Source: Alligator mississippiensis
Taxonomy: Eukaryota; Chordata; Crocodylia; Alligatoridae
Assembly: GCF_030867095.1 (NCBI RefSeq)
Contig: NC_081824.1
Span: 361,293,829-361,357,828 of the forward strand
DNA length: 64,000 nucleotides
Reading direction: 5' to 3'
Below the pieces are notes generated by a model, which searched no databases, had not been told where the DNA came from, and saw nothing but the letters and a program-made list of their open reading frames with translations. The position numbers and the translations under genes are program-made. The stretch's first letter is position 1. The number at the start of each line of letters is the position of its first letter. Positions 22,856-33,749 of this stretch are shown one piece after another.

Positions 22856-24288
22856 GAGTTTTCAAAGATCCGCGCTAGAGGCTGGGCTATGATGCTCGCC
22901 AGCTCCTTGAGTACCCTGGGGTGAAGATTGTCAGGGCCGGCTGACTTGAAGGTATCCAGCTTCTCAAGATGTTCCTTCACAAAGTCAGCATTAATGGAGG
23001 GCAGGGGATCACCCTCACCCGGACTTCCCGGCCCTGTAGCAGGCACAGGCGTCCCATGGGGCTGATGAAAGACCGACGCAAAGTACCTATTTAATAGGCT
23101 GGCTTTTTCCTGGGCGTCAGTTGTCAGTTGCCCCATCTGGTTCAGCAGGGGTCCAACATTGCCCCTGCTTTTCCTCCAGCTCCCCACATATCTGAAAAAG
23201 GACTTTTTATTGTCCTTGATGCTCAAAGCTAGCTGGAGTTCAGTTGCAGCCTTGGCTTTCCTGGTCTGCTCCCTACAGGACCGGACCAGTGCAGAATAAT
23301 CCTCCTTGGAGGTGACTCCTGTCCTCCATCCTTTGTAGGCCTTTCTTTTTAGCCTCAGGAGGTCTGCTAGGTCCCTGGAGAGCCAGGGGGGCTGCTGTGC
23401 CCTCTTGCTGCCTTTCCTCCGAGATGGAATAGACTTAGTTTGTGCATTGAGGATCGCTCCCTTGAGGAGCAACCACTCTTCTTGAACTCCCCTCTCCCTA
23501 CGGTCACAGTCCCTTAGGGTCTCACTGACAAGCCTCCTGAGCTTGTCAAAGTCGACTTTCCTGAAGTCAAGGACTTGCGTGTTGCTGACTGACTTGCCAG
23601 CTTTTCGGCGGATGGTGAAGGTGATCAGCTCGTGGTCGCTGTCACCCAGCTTCCCATCAATCACTAGGTCGCCGACTAGGTCCTCCCCAGTAGCCAGCAC
23701 CAGGTCGAGCAGCGCTTTGCCTCTCGTTGGCCCATAGACTTCTTGAGTCAGGTAGAGGTCATCCATGCACGAGAGGAAGCTCTGCGACCGCTCAGATTTT
23801 GCTGAGCGATCCTCCCACGAGATGTCCGGGTAATTGAAGTCACCCATGACAACCATGGTCCTGGAGCAAGCTGCCTCAGCCAGTTCCCGGGCAAACTCCT
23901 GGTCTAGCTCAGGACTTTGGGTGGGAGGTCTGTAATAGACTCCCACCATTGTGTCCCCTGTGCCGTGTTCCCCACGGATTTTAACCCAGAGGGTCTCCAG
24001 CCGTCCACCCTGGTCACCAATATCGGCTTGCAGGGACGCGTAGCTTTCCTTAACATAGAGAGCTACACCCCCGCCCCTTTTCTCTACACGATCCCTCCTG
24101 TACAGGGTATAGCCATCTATCCCCGTGGTCCAGTCATGGGTGGAGTCCCACCAGGTCTCCGTGATCCCTATGACATCGTAATTGTTTGCACTGAGCAGGA
24201 GGATGAGCTCCTCCTGCTTATTCCCCAAGCTCCTGGCATTAGTGTACAGGCAGGCAAGTGCCCCCTGGGGGGCTCCTTCCTTGCCCAC
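22750..24288 (-). CDS. CR1 ORF2, endonuclease part
   Basis: Apurinic-type endonuclease domain in the first ~225 residues. Visible motifs are TNARS (Asn17), ITETWW (Glu44), GGGVALYVK, VYYRPP, MGDFNYPDI (Asp150, Asn152) and GDSDHELI (Asp218, His219). Together these give the full metal-binding and catalytic set. A linker follows, with SLLNRYFASVFH and the segment PDNLHPRVLKELA that normally leads into the reverse transcriptase. The frame then ends in a short unrelated tail. The reverse transcriptase continues in another frame, so ORF2 is split by one apparent single-base loss near 22826-22840. Confidence 0.92.
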   Translation of the reverse strand: MGKEGAPQGALACLYTNARSLGNKQEELILLLSANNYDVIGITETWWDSTHDWTTGIDGYTLYRRDRVEKRGGGVALYVKESYASLQADIGDQGGRLETLWVKIRGEHGTGDTMVGVYYRPPTQSPELDQEFARELAEAACSRTMVVMGDFNYPDISWEDRSAKSERSQSFLSCMDDLYLTQEVYGPTRGKALLDLVLATGEDLVGDLVIDGKLGDSDHELITFTIRRKAGKSVSNTQVLDFRKVDFDKLRRLVSETLRDCDRRERGVQEEWLLLKGAILNAQTKSIPSRRKGSKRAQQPPWLSRDLADLLRLKRKAYKGWRTGVTSKEDYSALVRSCREQTRKAKAATELQLALSIKDNKKSFFRYVGSWRKSRGNVGPLLNQMGQLTTDAQEKASLLNRYFASVFHQPHGTPVPATGPGSPGEGDPLPSINADFVKEHLEKLDTFKSAGPDNLHPRVLKELASIIAQPLARIFENSWRSGVVPKTGRRPTWCLSSRKGGKWIRLTIGPSA

Positions 24289-24404
24289 AGATTTTACCAG
24301 GGCTGGGGCTGGGGTGGGCTCCCTTGAGTGCCATGATCCGCTGGCTTTGCAAGGATTGTTCAGCGGGCCAGCAGTGGCGGTAGTCCCCCCGTCCCCCAGC
24401 GGGC

Positions 24405-25334
24405 TTAGTTTAAAGCCCGGTGGAGCAGGTCAGCCAGTCTGGCTGAGAAGAGCCTCCTCCCTAGGGGAGAGAGGTGGAGACCATCTCTTCCCAGCAGCTC
24501 GCTGCCTCTCTCGCCAAAGAGCGGGCTGTGGTCATGAAAGCCAAAGCCTTCCTGACGACACCAGCGCCGCAGTCTTTGGTTGACCACATAGATCCTCCTG
24601 TCCCTTCTCAGCCCATAGCCTGAGACTGGGAGGATCGACGAGAACACCACCTGTGCCCCCAGACCCTTAAGCCCCGCTCCCAAATCCCTGTAGCGCCTCA
24701 TGACCTGGCTGGGAGTGCTCCGAGCTGTGTCATTGGTGCCCACATGAATAAGGAGCATGGGATAGCGGTCTGTGGGTTTGAGGAGCTTGGGGATCCTCTC
24801 TGCAATGTCCCGGATGCGGGCCCCTGGGAAGCAGCAGACTTGCCGGGCTAAGGGGTCAGGGTGGCAGATTGGCCCCTCCGTCCCCCTCAGGAGGGAGTCT
24901 CCCACAACAAACACCTTACGTTTTGTCTTGGGGAGAGCAGGGGCGGGAGCTGCAGTTAGGCCCATGTTGCCTGTGGGGGCCGGCAACTCAGCAGGCTCTG
25001 CTGGGGCAGCAAGAGGTGCATACCTGTTGCTCAGTTGTGGCGGGGGAGGGGCCTTGGTGCTCAGTTGTGGCGGGGGAGGGGCCTTAGGGCCCTTGACCAC
25101 CTTGGTCCATGCCCCTGGCTGGACACAGCAGGAGGTCCCAGAGTCCTCCTCTGGCCTGGAGGGAGACTGTGATCTACCCTCTGCCTCCCGGGGGAGAAGG
25201 GCCTGGCAGTAGGAGTCTATCTCCTGCTCGCAGTCCCTGATGGCACGCAGTCTGTGGACTGTGGCCTGGAGCTCCTCCAGCTGGCGTGCCAGAGACCCCA
25301 AAAGGGAGCAGACCCCACAAGGGGAGGTCGCCAT
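24405..25334 (-). CDS. CR1 ORF1 protein, SGNH/GDSL esterase type
   Basis: Uninterrupted 309 codons. Residues ~12-40 are a heptad-like, probably coiled-coil segment (LARQLEELQATVHRLR). A Pro-rich linker (~84-135) contains the 10-residue unit TKAPPPPQLS in tandem. The C-terminal half is an SGNH hydrolase fold: VVGDSLLRG with Ser147, FPGA with Gly171, HVGTND with Asn201, and DGLHLS with Asp284 and His287. All expected catalytic positions are present. In CR1 and related LINEs an esterase ORF1 is known; it is thought to act on membranes or in RNP handling. It lies upstream of ORF2 with a ~115-base gap. Confidence 0.93.
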   Translation of the reverse strand: MATSPCGVCSLLGSLARQLEELQATVHRLRAIRDCEQEIDSYCQALLPREAEGRSQSPSRPEEDSGTSCCVQPGAWTKVVKGPKAPPPPQLSTKAPPPPQLSNRYAPLAAPAEPAELPAPTGNMGLTAAPAPALPKTKRKVFVVGDSLLRGTEGPICHPDPLARQVCCFPGARIRDIAERIPKLLKPTDRYPMLLIHVGTNDTARSTPSQVMRRYRDLGAGLKGLGAQVVFSSILPVSGYGLRRDRRIYVVNQRLRRWCRQEGFGFHDHSPLFGERGSELLGRDGLHLSPLGRRLFSARLADLLHRALN

Positions 25335-25930
25335 GCTCCCAGGCCCCAGAGCCTGAAAAAGGGACAGGCAGCCCCCGCAGCCGAGAGCCAGGGGCTCCGT
25401 CTGCGTGGAGCCCGGAACCAGGGGCTCCGTCTGGGTGGCCGTCTCTGAGGTGCCGGGGGGGGGCCGCGGAGCCCGAGGGGACCCTCAGGGTGCGGCGCGT
25501 GCCCATCCGTGTCATGCCTCCGGTAGGCTGGCTACGGCTGGGACTTTCTACCCTGGGGGGTGCGCAGGCAGGGTCTGGCGCCCTTCCGCACGCCCTCCCG
25601 CGCGAACTCCGCGCTAACTCACGCGCCGGCAGAGAAGCGCGCCTGTTTGTGCAGCCTGTTCGCGCGGCTCCGGTCGCGTGGCTCCCTGCGGGGCTGGGCG
25701 AAGTAGGGGCCTGGGCGGGGCTTGACCCGGCCCGGCTCCACTTAGCTGCCGCCTCCCACACACACACTAAGGGGGTTAGCCCCTTCTCTCCACGGGCCCC
25801 GCTTACCCCGGCTGCGCTAGGGGTCAGCGGGGGGCTCTGCGGCTGCTGGAGGGTTTCTGGGGGGCTTCGGGGGAGCGGGGGCGCAGTGAGCTTTCACCCG
25901 TGCGTCTCTCGCCGCTCCCACGTCTAACTG

Positions 25931-26534
25931 GGAATTAAGGGTGAATGTGTCAAGCAGGATACCATCAAAGAGGAATATGCAGTTATCTATGAATGGTTTA
26001 GCATTAAAAAAAATGGGTACGTTTGCAACTAGCACAAGAGATGAAATCAGTTGGGATTGCTCTATTTTGTATGGCCTACTTATGGTCTTGCATTCTTGTG
26101 CAAGATGCACTGTTATTTTAATTTGGTCATTTAAATTTAATGTGTTGGGTCTGGTGAAGCTTTCACAGTTGTCAGTGTCTATTGTGCATAACAATCACAT
26201 TGTCCTAACAAATACTTCAGTCAGTGCATCAGCAGAGGCAGTCTAGTTCTGATCTAGCTAGCAAGAAAAGCATGGCAAGGGGTCAAGGAATAAACCAGAT
26301 TGTATTTAACTGAAAGAGTATCCACAGCCCTTAATTAATACAATTCTAGATTTTATGAATGATGTTATCCACCAGGCAATATTCATATTTATACACAACA
26401 GTGGTTTATATGCACTGTGCAGAGAATGAGGTCCATCTATTTACTGCAGGTATTTATAGACTAGATTATCTCAGCTCCATCCAGTAATAAAGATAGCACT
26501 GAGCATAAAAAGACATCAGTTTCTTTTTGTTCAC
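25931..26534. other. AT-rich DNA flanking the CR1 5' end
   Basis: Composition falls sharply from the GC-rich CR1 at about 25930. No exon is seen. Confidence 0.5.
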
Positions 26535-26796
26535 AGTAGGCATGTCTACAAGAGATGTTACTGCACAGTGGTTACTGTGCATTTATTTAGTACTTGCATA
26601 ACCAATAGTAAATAAAAATGCACAATAATCAAAGTCACTGCATAGTAGCACCAGCAAATGTCTTTTAAGTGACACTACTGTGCAGTAGCCTAATAATACT
26701 CCACAGGAGCACATTAGTACTGTTGGTGCTGTGACACACTACTGCACCGTATTATTCAGTTTCTGCACAGTCAGCATCTTGTGTAGATGAGCCCAG
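26535..26796. repeat. GCATGTCTAC / CTGTGCAGTA family, copy 3
   Basis: 'GTAGGCATGTCTACAAGAG' at the left and 'TCTTGTGTAGATGAGCCC' at the right are an inverted repeat. The interior repeats ACTGTGCAGTAG-type words. Confidence 0.74.
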
Positions 26797-26825
26797 TGTG
26801 TAGGTGAGGTTAGTGCAGGGAAAGG

Positions 26826-27125
26826 GCTTCAAACAAATGGCCCATGGGCTGGGTACGTGGGCCTATCAACCTGCTCCATCCAACCTGCCAGGCTACTGGC
26901 GGGCCAGGAAATCAGGGGATGAGGCATGACATAAAATCTGAGGTTGTGGGACCCTGTCGGTCTTTACCTTTGGCATCAGGCTGCTTGTCCTGCAGCCACT
27001 TGCCCTGCTGCAGCTACCAATGGCCTTGCTGCCCTGGTGCTGCTGGCCCAAGGGGTCTGACCTGTGAGGAGCTCCACAGTCCAGATCTTCATCCACCCCA
27101 GGGCATAGGGTGAGTTAAACACCCC
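26826..27125. repeat. hAT-like short element, diverged
   Basis: 'CAAATGGCCCATGGGCTGGG' at the left and 'GTTAAACACCCCTAGTATAGG' at the right resemble the ends of elements described as 'GGGGTGTTTAACTC..GGGC'. GC-rich interior with chance open frames. No target duplication is clear. Confidence 0.45.
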
Positions 27126-30100
27126 TAGTATAGGAAGACACCATTAATAATGGAAAGGCTTTATCTCTGTTCCCTGAACATGACTGGTGTTTGGCTCTGT
27201 CCAGCTCCATCAGCAAAGCTCTTCCATAAATGAAATCTCCTTGCTTTGTTCCCAATGTATTTTGATAATAAATAGTAATATCCATGTATTAGTGCATAAT
27301 CTAATTCTAGTTGGAGATTAACTATGTAGAGGCAAGACTGCAAAGCACTCCTGCAGCAAATTGCTGAAAGCAACTGCAAAGATTTTTCCAATATTTTTTT
27401 AATCTTTAGTCAGACAGACAATGTCAAACACTGGGGATGAAGGAAAAAGCACAAGTCATTCTGCTAGAGCTTATATTAAAATCCTATGAGCAATGCCCGA
27501 AAGTTTCCTGATTCTATGCCAATTTTGTAGTTTGGAGGTATGAATGGATTACTCATGCCCATCAGAAACAATTCCTTATTTAGGCATGTGATCAGTAACT
27601 CAAACTGATAGGGAGAATCCTATGTTCCTCCATGGAATACCCTCTGGGCCTGACCGTAATTTATACACAGAGCTGCCATTACTTAGTTGACATCAACTGA
27701 CAAAAGCAAAGACATTCAATATTAGCACTCTGTTTGCAATCACCCTGTTGCATCAACATTGGTCCAAACATTGGGTGGGTCAGTCAGTCTTGTACAAAAA
27801 TTAACTAGAGCCTGGGGATGAAAATGGGGTAGACTCTGAGTCGAGGACTTTTAGAATGTTCATCTCTGTGCAGTCTTTGCACAAACACTTTATTCCCTAA
27901 ATGGAGCCAAAAAAAGTAATATTTACATTTTTACAGTTAAAAATAAACTTTTTAAACTAAAAGTTGAATACGTGAAGGATTTTTTCCTTTCCTTAGTGCT
28001 TATGTGAATTTGAAGCAGAATTAATGAAATTCTCTTCTCTCTTCCCTGAACTGTAACAACTATAGAGACTTAGGCCTTTCCCTTGTACTATTTAATTTAA
28101 ACTATTTCAGTTCTTGAAACTCGTGTGAAGGTGAATCATTGAGTCCCTAGATTATAATCACATTTGTTCCCAAATGGCTTGCACTGTAGTCTGTTGTTTA
28201 TTTCTTTCTTGTAAGTTATGCTCTGAAATCACTTCTACCATGGAACCATATTTTGCTGTCCATAGTACTTTGGCAGTAGCTTTTGGCCCTTTTTGTGATA
28301 TAATTATATTTTAGTAAGTCAGAAGTTAGGATTTAATTTATCTGTGAATATAAAAATACTTGAAATGTTTCCTGTCTCTGACCATGCAAGTTGTTAATGT
28401 AAAACTTCCAAGGCAGAAACAGCTGGGAAAGGGTTTGGGCTCTCAAATAACAGGTCTACCCACACCAGTCTGGGTTTCATTTGTCCTTTCTACTCTCCTA
28501 TATTGCTTGCATGGTTGACATTAAAACTAACAATGAAAAGCATTCAGCACTTCAGTGGTAAGATTTCTTTTTATCCATGGTCTTCCTCATCTGATATGGA
28601 ATGGCGACATAGCATTAAAAGTTTATGGAAAGTGAGCCAGTCATCCTTACAGCTGCTAGATGGATAAAATAAGAGATCAGAAGTAATTCAATTACAGCCT
28701 CGAAATGAAAAGACATGCTTATCAGCTGCACTGTGCTGAAGACTTCACTGTACTGTCACTATGAATTAATGTCTTTGAAACAGAAAGTATGAAATCTGGA
28801 GCGATTACTGTTAGCAATAGTTAATTATGCTAAATTTCTGTTTTTTCCTGCTCTTTTTGGGAAGCTTGGCAGCTCTGGTAGAATCCCATGGCTCTCTATT
28901 ATTTTCCCCAGTTTTCTCCCTTTTCTCTTTAGGCTTCAGTTCAAGTTCTCCCTATGGCACATCAGGGAAGCCAAGATTCCCTTAAAGATAGAATGGCATT
29001 GAAAATGTTAAGTACAATTTCTGGTACTTTTCTAGAAATCTAAGAAAACAGCCCCAGAGGTCCTACTTGGACTAGGCTGGAATGCTGTTATCCGGACTCC
29101 ATATTATACTGACCTATTATATTGTCAATAAAGGCAAGAAACAGAATGGAAAAGAACCTCTGACACCACATGAGATGTTAGATTCCTTGGCATGAAAGAT
29201 TAGCACAGATATATGGATTAAAAGAGGGAATATTCCCTCTTCTTGGTAAGTTACAACTGAGATGTAGCCATATCTGTTGCACAACACTCAACGTAACAGG
29301 GTAATAATGCTGTAAGCCTCCATTGACTCAATACAGGATTGCAAGTAAGTTACCGATAATGGTTCAAAGTTTGGGAGTGATTCATTTTGGCAGTCGTCTT
29401 CAACATACCAGTTCAAGCACACCATACATTCAAGGGAAAAAATCAATACAATTCTCTTGATTCCATCCAAGGGAATAACAAAGTACTCCTCTCATCATTT
29501 TATTAGGATAACCAGATCAGAGAATGGGCAGGGTGACAGAAAATTTTGTACCAGCTCCTTGAGCCAGAAAACTGTTCAGCTGGAAGTTAACACAGATATC
29601 ATGATCTCTATTGAAAATAGGAATATTAGGCCCTCAAGTCAGTCAGAAACAATTTTGTATTTCAAACTGAGGAAGGGCACTTTGCTCAAAAGTTTATCCA
29701 ACATCTCTACCAACTATACATTTTGTCCAATAAAAGATACCCCACAAAGCCCTTGTTTTATGTATATTTCCTGGACAACAACATTCCAACCCTAGTACAA
29801 GCTTGACAGTGGCATCCAAGATAACAGCTGACCATACTGAAATTATAGGTCACATCTACACCTCAGGGTCAATCCTAAACAAGGGATAACAAAACATCTA
29901 AACAAAGCCAATTAGGACAGACTCTTCTTTTTTTAGGGGACACCCAGAATGCTATAGACATTACTCATGTACCGACATGAAGAAACAGCACACCCTTCAA
30001 GTAACTGATTAAAACCACTAGTAGAAGCAAACCTTTCTCTTGTAGGTAGGTCCACTTCAGTATGGCGTGCACAGTCCACTGACAATAGTACATGAATGTT

Positions 30101-31099
30101 TCTTGTGGTCTTTAATTAGATTTATGGATGCAGTATACGGCTATCTATCACTGTCCAACATTTCCGTCACTTCCAAGGCCACTAGGCTACTGGACATTCT
30201 GAGGTGAGTATCTCTCATGCTCCCCTCTTGAAGCTGTTCCATTTAGTATAAAATAAAGTCTTCATTAGGCCAGAAAGCAAGTGAGAATGACTATCACATG
30301 TTGGCAGCCCAGGTCCCAGTCCTTGTTCCAATGACAAAATCTTTTATGCAAAGTAGATGTGTTTCACTAGGACAGGCTGAGAATGAACCCCAGAGTTTCC
30401 TCAGCTAGGTGGCCCTCCTTACAGTGGATAACTTGATTGAATGAGTGAGATCAGAAGACTCAGAGAAATTGAGTTATTGCAGTTAGGCTTGGACCAGAAG
30501 TGGATTTGCCAAAAGATTGAGCTCTGGAGCCTTTGGGGGGTTAAGGCAGTCCCTGTGATACGAGAGATGTGAGCTGAAATTGTTTTTTCAAATTTGAAGC
30601 TGGGTATTCCACAACCAAGGTCAGTGCAGGTGCGATAGACAGATACTTCCTGAATTCCACTGAAGGACAGTATCAAACAGCACAGCCTGGAGTTTAATGG
30701 TTGCAAGTTTGTCCAGTAGCAAAACAGGTATTTTAAAGCATTTTGCCAGTGGAAACTTAGGCATCTAAGAAATGTAGATGCCTCTAGAGTTAGACAGAAG
30801 CTCGCTGGGGGTTCTGAAATCTAAATTTTGAACTTAGTGAGTACTATGCTGAATATGGATGGTCTCCTGCCATAGGACCTCAGTGGGAATTGTAGTTGTT
30901 AGCATCATGCAAGCTCCTTGGAACTTTGCAAGATCAGGCCACATCTGAAAAAATACGTCCCAACCCTGGTGTAGCAAAACCCCTAGTTTTTCCATTTTTT
31001 ATTATTTAAAAATACATTCCCTCCCCTTCCCCAACGATTTCTGACTTTCTCTCTGCCCTCTCTATCCCTTATAATTACAAGTAAGCTAAGTTCTTATAC
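27126..31099. other. 4-kb stretch without recognised features
   Basis: AT-rich, largely free of readable transposon ends. Frames of up to 112 codons (29457-29795) show no known motif. It could hold old, unreadable repeats or regulatory DNA. Confidence 0.5.
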
Positions 31100-32352
31100 T
31101 CCCTTATAATAATAAGCCTGTTTTATATTGTAAATAGTGTTCTATTATGTTTGTATTGCTTTTTTTTACTGTTTTATATTGTATTGTATTATGTCCCTAT
31201 TTTGTTTGTATTTATTTTTACTGTTTTATATTGAATTTATATGATTTAGGCCTATGTCTGTAAAGTAATGTTAAGTTTCCATTTTGTATGACAAGCCTCC
31301 ATCTTGTGTCCTCTGTCCAGGTATAACCTATGTTGTACCTGTGGCTCATGTCTAACCAGTCTCATGTAAATTGGTTCCTGAATGAATGGGAATGAATGAA
31401 GGTGCTTGAGGTACAATGGTAGCAGGCCTCTCCTGAAAGATCAACTCAATTACTGGACCATCAACTCAGCAACCAGACCATTGCCTTACATTGACTCACC
31501 CAGGAACAGAACAGAAACCCAGCATTTAAAAAACAAAGACCCTACAGAAACCAGCAAACCCCACCATTGTGTCCTACCAGACAATGAGAACACCTGGATC
31601 TGCATGTAGGCATCTGAGCAGGGCTGTCCTTGCCTGGACATGTCCCTTCCATAGGAGACATAGGTAGCCCACCCCTATAAAAGGGATGGTAAGAGTGTAA
31701 CCTCCTTGGGACGCCCTCTCCATCTAGACCAGCACTATGCCACACCACCTATCCACCCAGAGGCCCTGCTGGCAACCCTGCTTCTAGACAACACCCTGCT
31801 AAAGAAGACCCCGACTGGCCATCGAGGATCAACTCTCAGCCTGGGATAGGTAGCTATCACCCACCTTGTTCCCTCAAGCAAGGGACCTGAACTCTGTCTC
31901 TACATACCTGGACCTCAAATCCCTCCATTAAGCCTTTCCTCTCCTGCTACCATTGTGTGGGTATGTGTGTGAGTGTTTGTGTTGGAACCAATAACTTCCT
32001 GGGCTGTGTAGTGTGTTGCCTGTTTAATAAAACTGTATTTTGGAACCCTGAGTTGGGTTTTTGTCTTATTGACCTCCTGGCCCTGCTCCAATCTCTGCTC
32101 TCTGCCCTTCTGACCTTCGTTCTGTCTGTCTGTCCATCTGTCTGCCTGTCTGCCTGCCATTTTGGCTCCCTCTTTGCCACTTCCAAAACCCTGGCTTTTT
32201 CCTTCGCTTCCACCCCAGCACCAGGTGACCCTGAGTAACCCCAAGTACCAAATTACCCCAACGCCCCCTAGTGTTAACACATGCCCACAAAAGTGCATGT
32301 TTGTGTGTTAGTGTATGTGTACATGTGTATGTGAACTCATAGTGGTGTTTGT

Positions 32353-32396
<44 letters not shown>

Positions 32397-32560
32397 ATTG
32401 TGTATCACACCCTCCTGTCTAACAGAGCAATATTGGGATCCCGAGTGTTGATCTGGCGTGTGTCAAGTCAACACTGGCAGACCAAGAAGTGACCATGTGC
32501 CCCAGGGCTCAAAATGCCTGAAGGATTTTAAGGGCCTGAGGCTGGGGCAAACATAGAGCT
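31100..32560 (+). mobile_element. LTR-retroelement-like fossil, copy 2
   Basis: Plus-strand relative of the element at 2760-5060 and shorter in its interior. TATAAAAG is at 31676-31683 and AATAAA at 32026-32031. Between and around them it shares 'TGTAAATTGGTTCCTG.ATGAATG', 'TACAATGGTAGCAGGCC' and 'CACACCA..TATCCACCCAGAG' with copy 1. A GT-rich tract follows (32357-32392), then the shared 'CACCCTCCTGTCTAA' segment. No viral gene is recognisable. A fossil. Confidence 0.55.
32357..32392. repeat. GT microsatellite
   Basis: About 17 GT units inside LTR-like copy 2. Copy 1 has CA/TA tracts at the same position. Confidence 0.95.
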
Positions 32561-32664
32561 GATCCAGCCCTGGGGCAGGAGAGGCTCCCAGCCCAGAGCC
32601 CTGGGACTAGCCTCAGGCTAGCCCTCTAGTGGCAGGACTGACTGGGAGTAGATTTGCTCCTAGT

Positions 32665-32858
32665 TGGTGTCTATGCATGTGTTACTGCGCAGTAACTGCT
32701 CGCGAGTATATTTGCTACTTGTATTTGCAGGTAGCAAATTTACTCACGAGTAGCGTCATTTATTGCACAGTAAGCATGCACATGTGTAGATGCATGTGCA
32801 TACTGTGCAGTAAACTATGCTACTGTGCAGTAAATTGTCTTGTGTATATGCGGCCACA
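32665..32858. repeat. GCATGTCTAC / CTGTGCAGTA family, copy 4
   Basis: 'TGTCTATGCATGTGTTACTG' at the left and 'TGTCTTGTGTATATGCGGCC' at the right. The inner palindrome 'CGCGAGTATATTTGCTACT' is followed by its reverse 'GTAGCAAATTTACTCACGAG' (about 32700-32752). Confidence 0.7.
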
Positions 32859-33359
32859 GTGTTTAATGAAGACCGGACAAGAATGTACTTGCTCTTAACT
32901 TGGAATGAGATGTAGCAAACAGTGCTATATCTAGCAAAGTTTAATAATGTCAGAATTATTTCAAGCATATGGACGGGAAACCTGAGAAAGGACATTCTCT
33001 CTCTGTGGTTTAAAATGTTGCTAATAAGGAGTAAGGTTCCCTCCCGCCCTCCTGTCAACTTCCCTCTCACATCCAGGCTATTCTATCATTTCAATCTCTG
33101 TTCTTCAACTTGCCAAAAACTTTTAAAAAGACACTACATAACATGTTGCATATGCTGCAAGTCTTTCTAAAGACAAAATGCAAAACAGTTGCCAGGTTAT
33201 GCATAATGACTTCTTAGGTTAGAGATATCTTTGTATGACACATTGCTGTCAAAAACACATTGCTCTTGATTTAAAAAAAAAAAAAAAAAATCACTCTCTG
33301 GACTTGTCCCAGACTTCCTCAACCTTTTCTCTGTACTACTCTGCCTGCCTCTTCCCTTC

Positions 33360-33445
33360 TTCTAGGCCATGATTCAGAGCTCATAAGCATATGCTTAACT
33401 TTGAGCATCCAGGTAGTTCCATTTAAGTCCACCTATCAACTCAGT
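33360..33445. repeat. Ancient sauropsid repeat (GCTTAACTTTGAGCA type)
   Basis: 'AAGCATATGCTTAACTTTGA' and 'GTAGTTCCATTTAAGTC' match a common old interspersed repeat of sauropsids. Recognised from memory, heavily eroded. Confidence 0.5.
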
Positions 33446-33525
33446 CAACAGTTGAGCTTATAACCTCCACATGGTTTCACCACTGTTCATGCAACAGTAT
33501 CCTCTACAGACCATAACATCTAAAA

Positions 33526-33742
33526 CAGGGGTGGCCAACTTGAAGCACATTGTGCCACAAGTGAGACAGGTAACCTCGGTGTATAGCATGCAGCAGTGCA
33601 GGGAGAAAATAGCATGCAGCAGAGGGACAAATAGGGCAGAACAGCAGATTGAGGTGGGGAAGGGGATCAGAATGGCACTTGGGGAGAGTATGGGGCTAAT
33701 TTGTGGCATGCCTGCCAATGATCTAAAAGGTTGGCCCTCAAT
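33526..33742. mobile_element. hAT-like short element
   Basis: Starts CAGGGGTGGCCAACTTG; the right end 'GGTTGGCCCTCAATG' is its imperfect inverse. The flanks ATCTAAAA and ATCTAAAC agree at 7 of 8 bases, consistent with a target duplication. Confidence 0.65.
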
Positions 33743-33749
33743 GATCTAA

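Larger units (their letters stand above)
21392..25930 (-). mobile_element. CR1 LINE, nearly full length
   Basis: The minus strand reads: GC-rich 5' region (about 25930-25335), ORF1 (25334-24405), about 115-base spacer, ORF2 (24288-21494, in two frames), short 3' UTR, and a tail of three 9-bp units (ATTTCATAG on the + strand, 21394-21419). A tail of short tandem repeats instead of poly(A) is the CR1 hallmark. Composition changes abruptly at about 25930, which I take as the 5' end; most genomic CR1 copies are strongly 5'-truncated. One apparent frameshift lies near 22830. CpGs are still frequent in the 5' half. Intact ORF1 and retained CpGs suggest a young insertion. Confidence 0.95.

Noticed and set aside
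25174-25927. Open frames of about 200 codons on both strands at the CR1 5' end
   Set aside because: They lie in the GC-rich CR1 5' region and overlap ORF1 in other frames.
31915-32298. 127-codon minus-strand frame
   Set aside because: Simple-sequence part of LTR-like copy 2.
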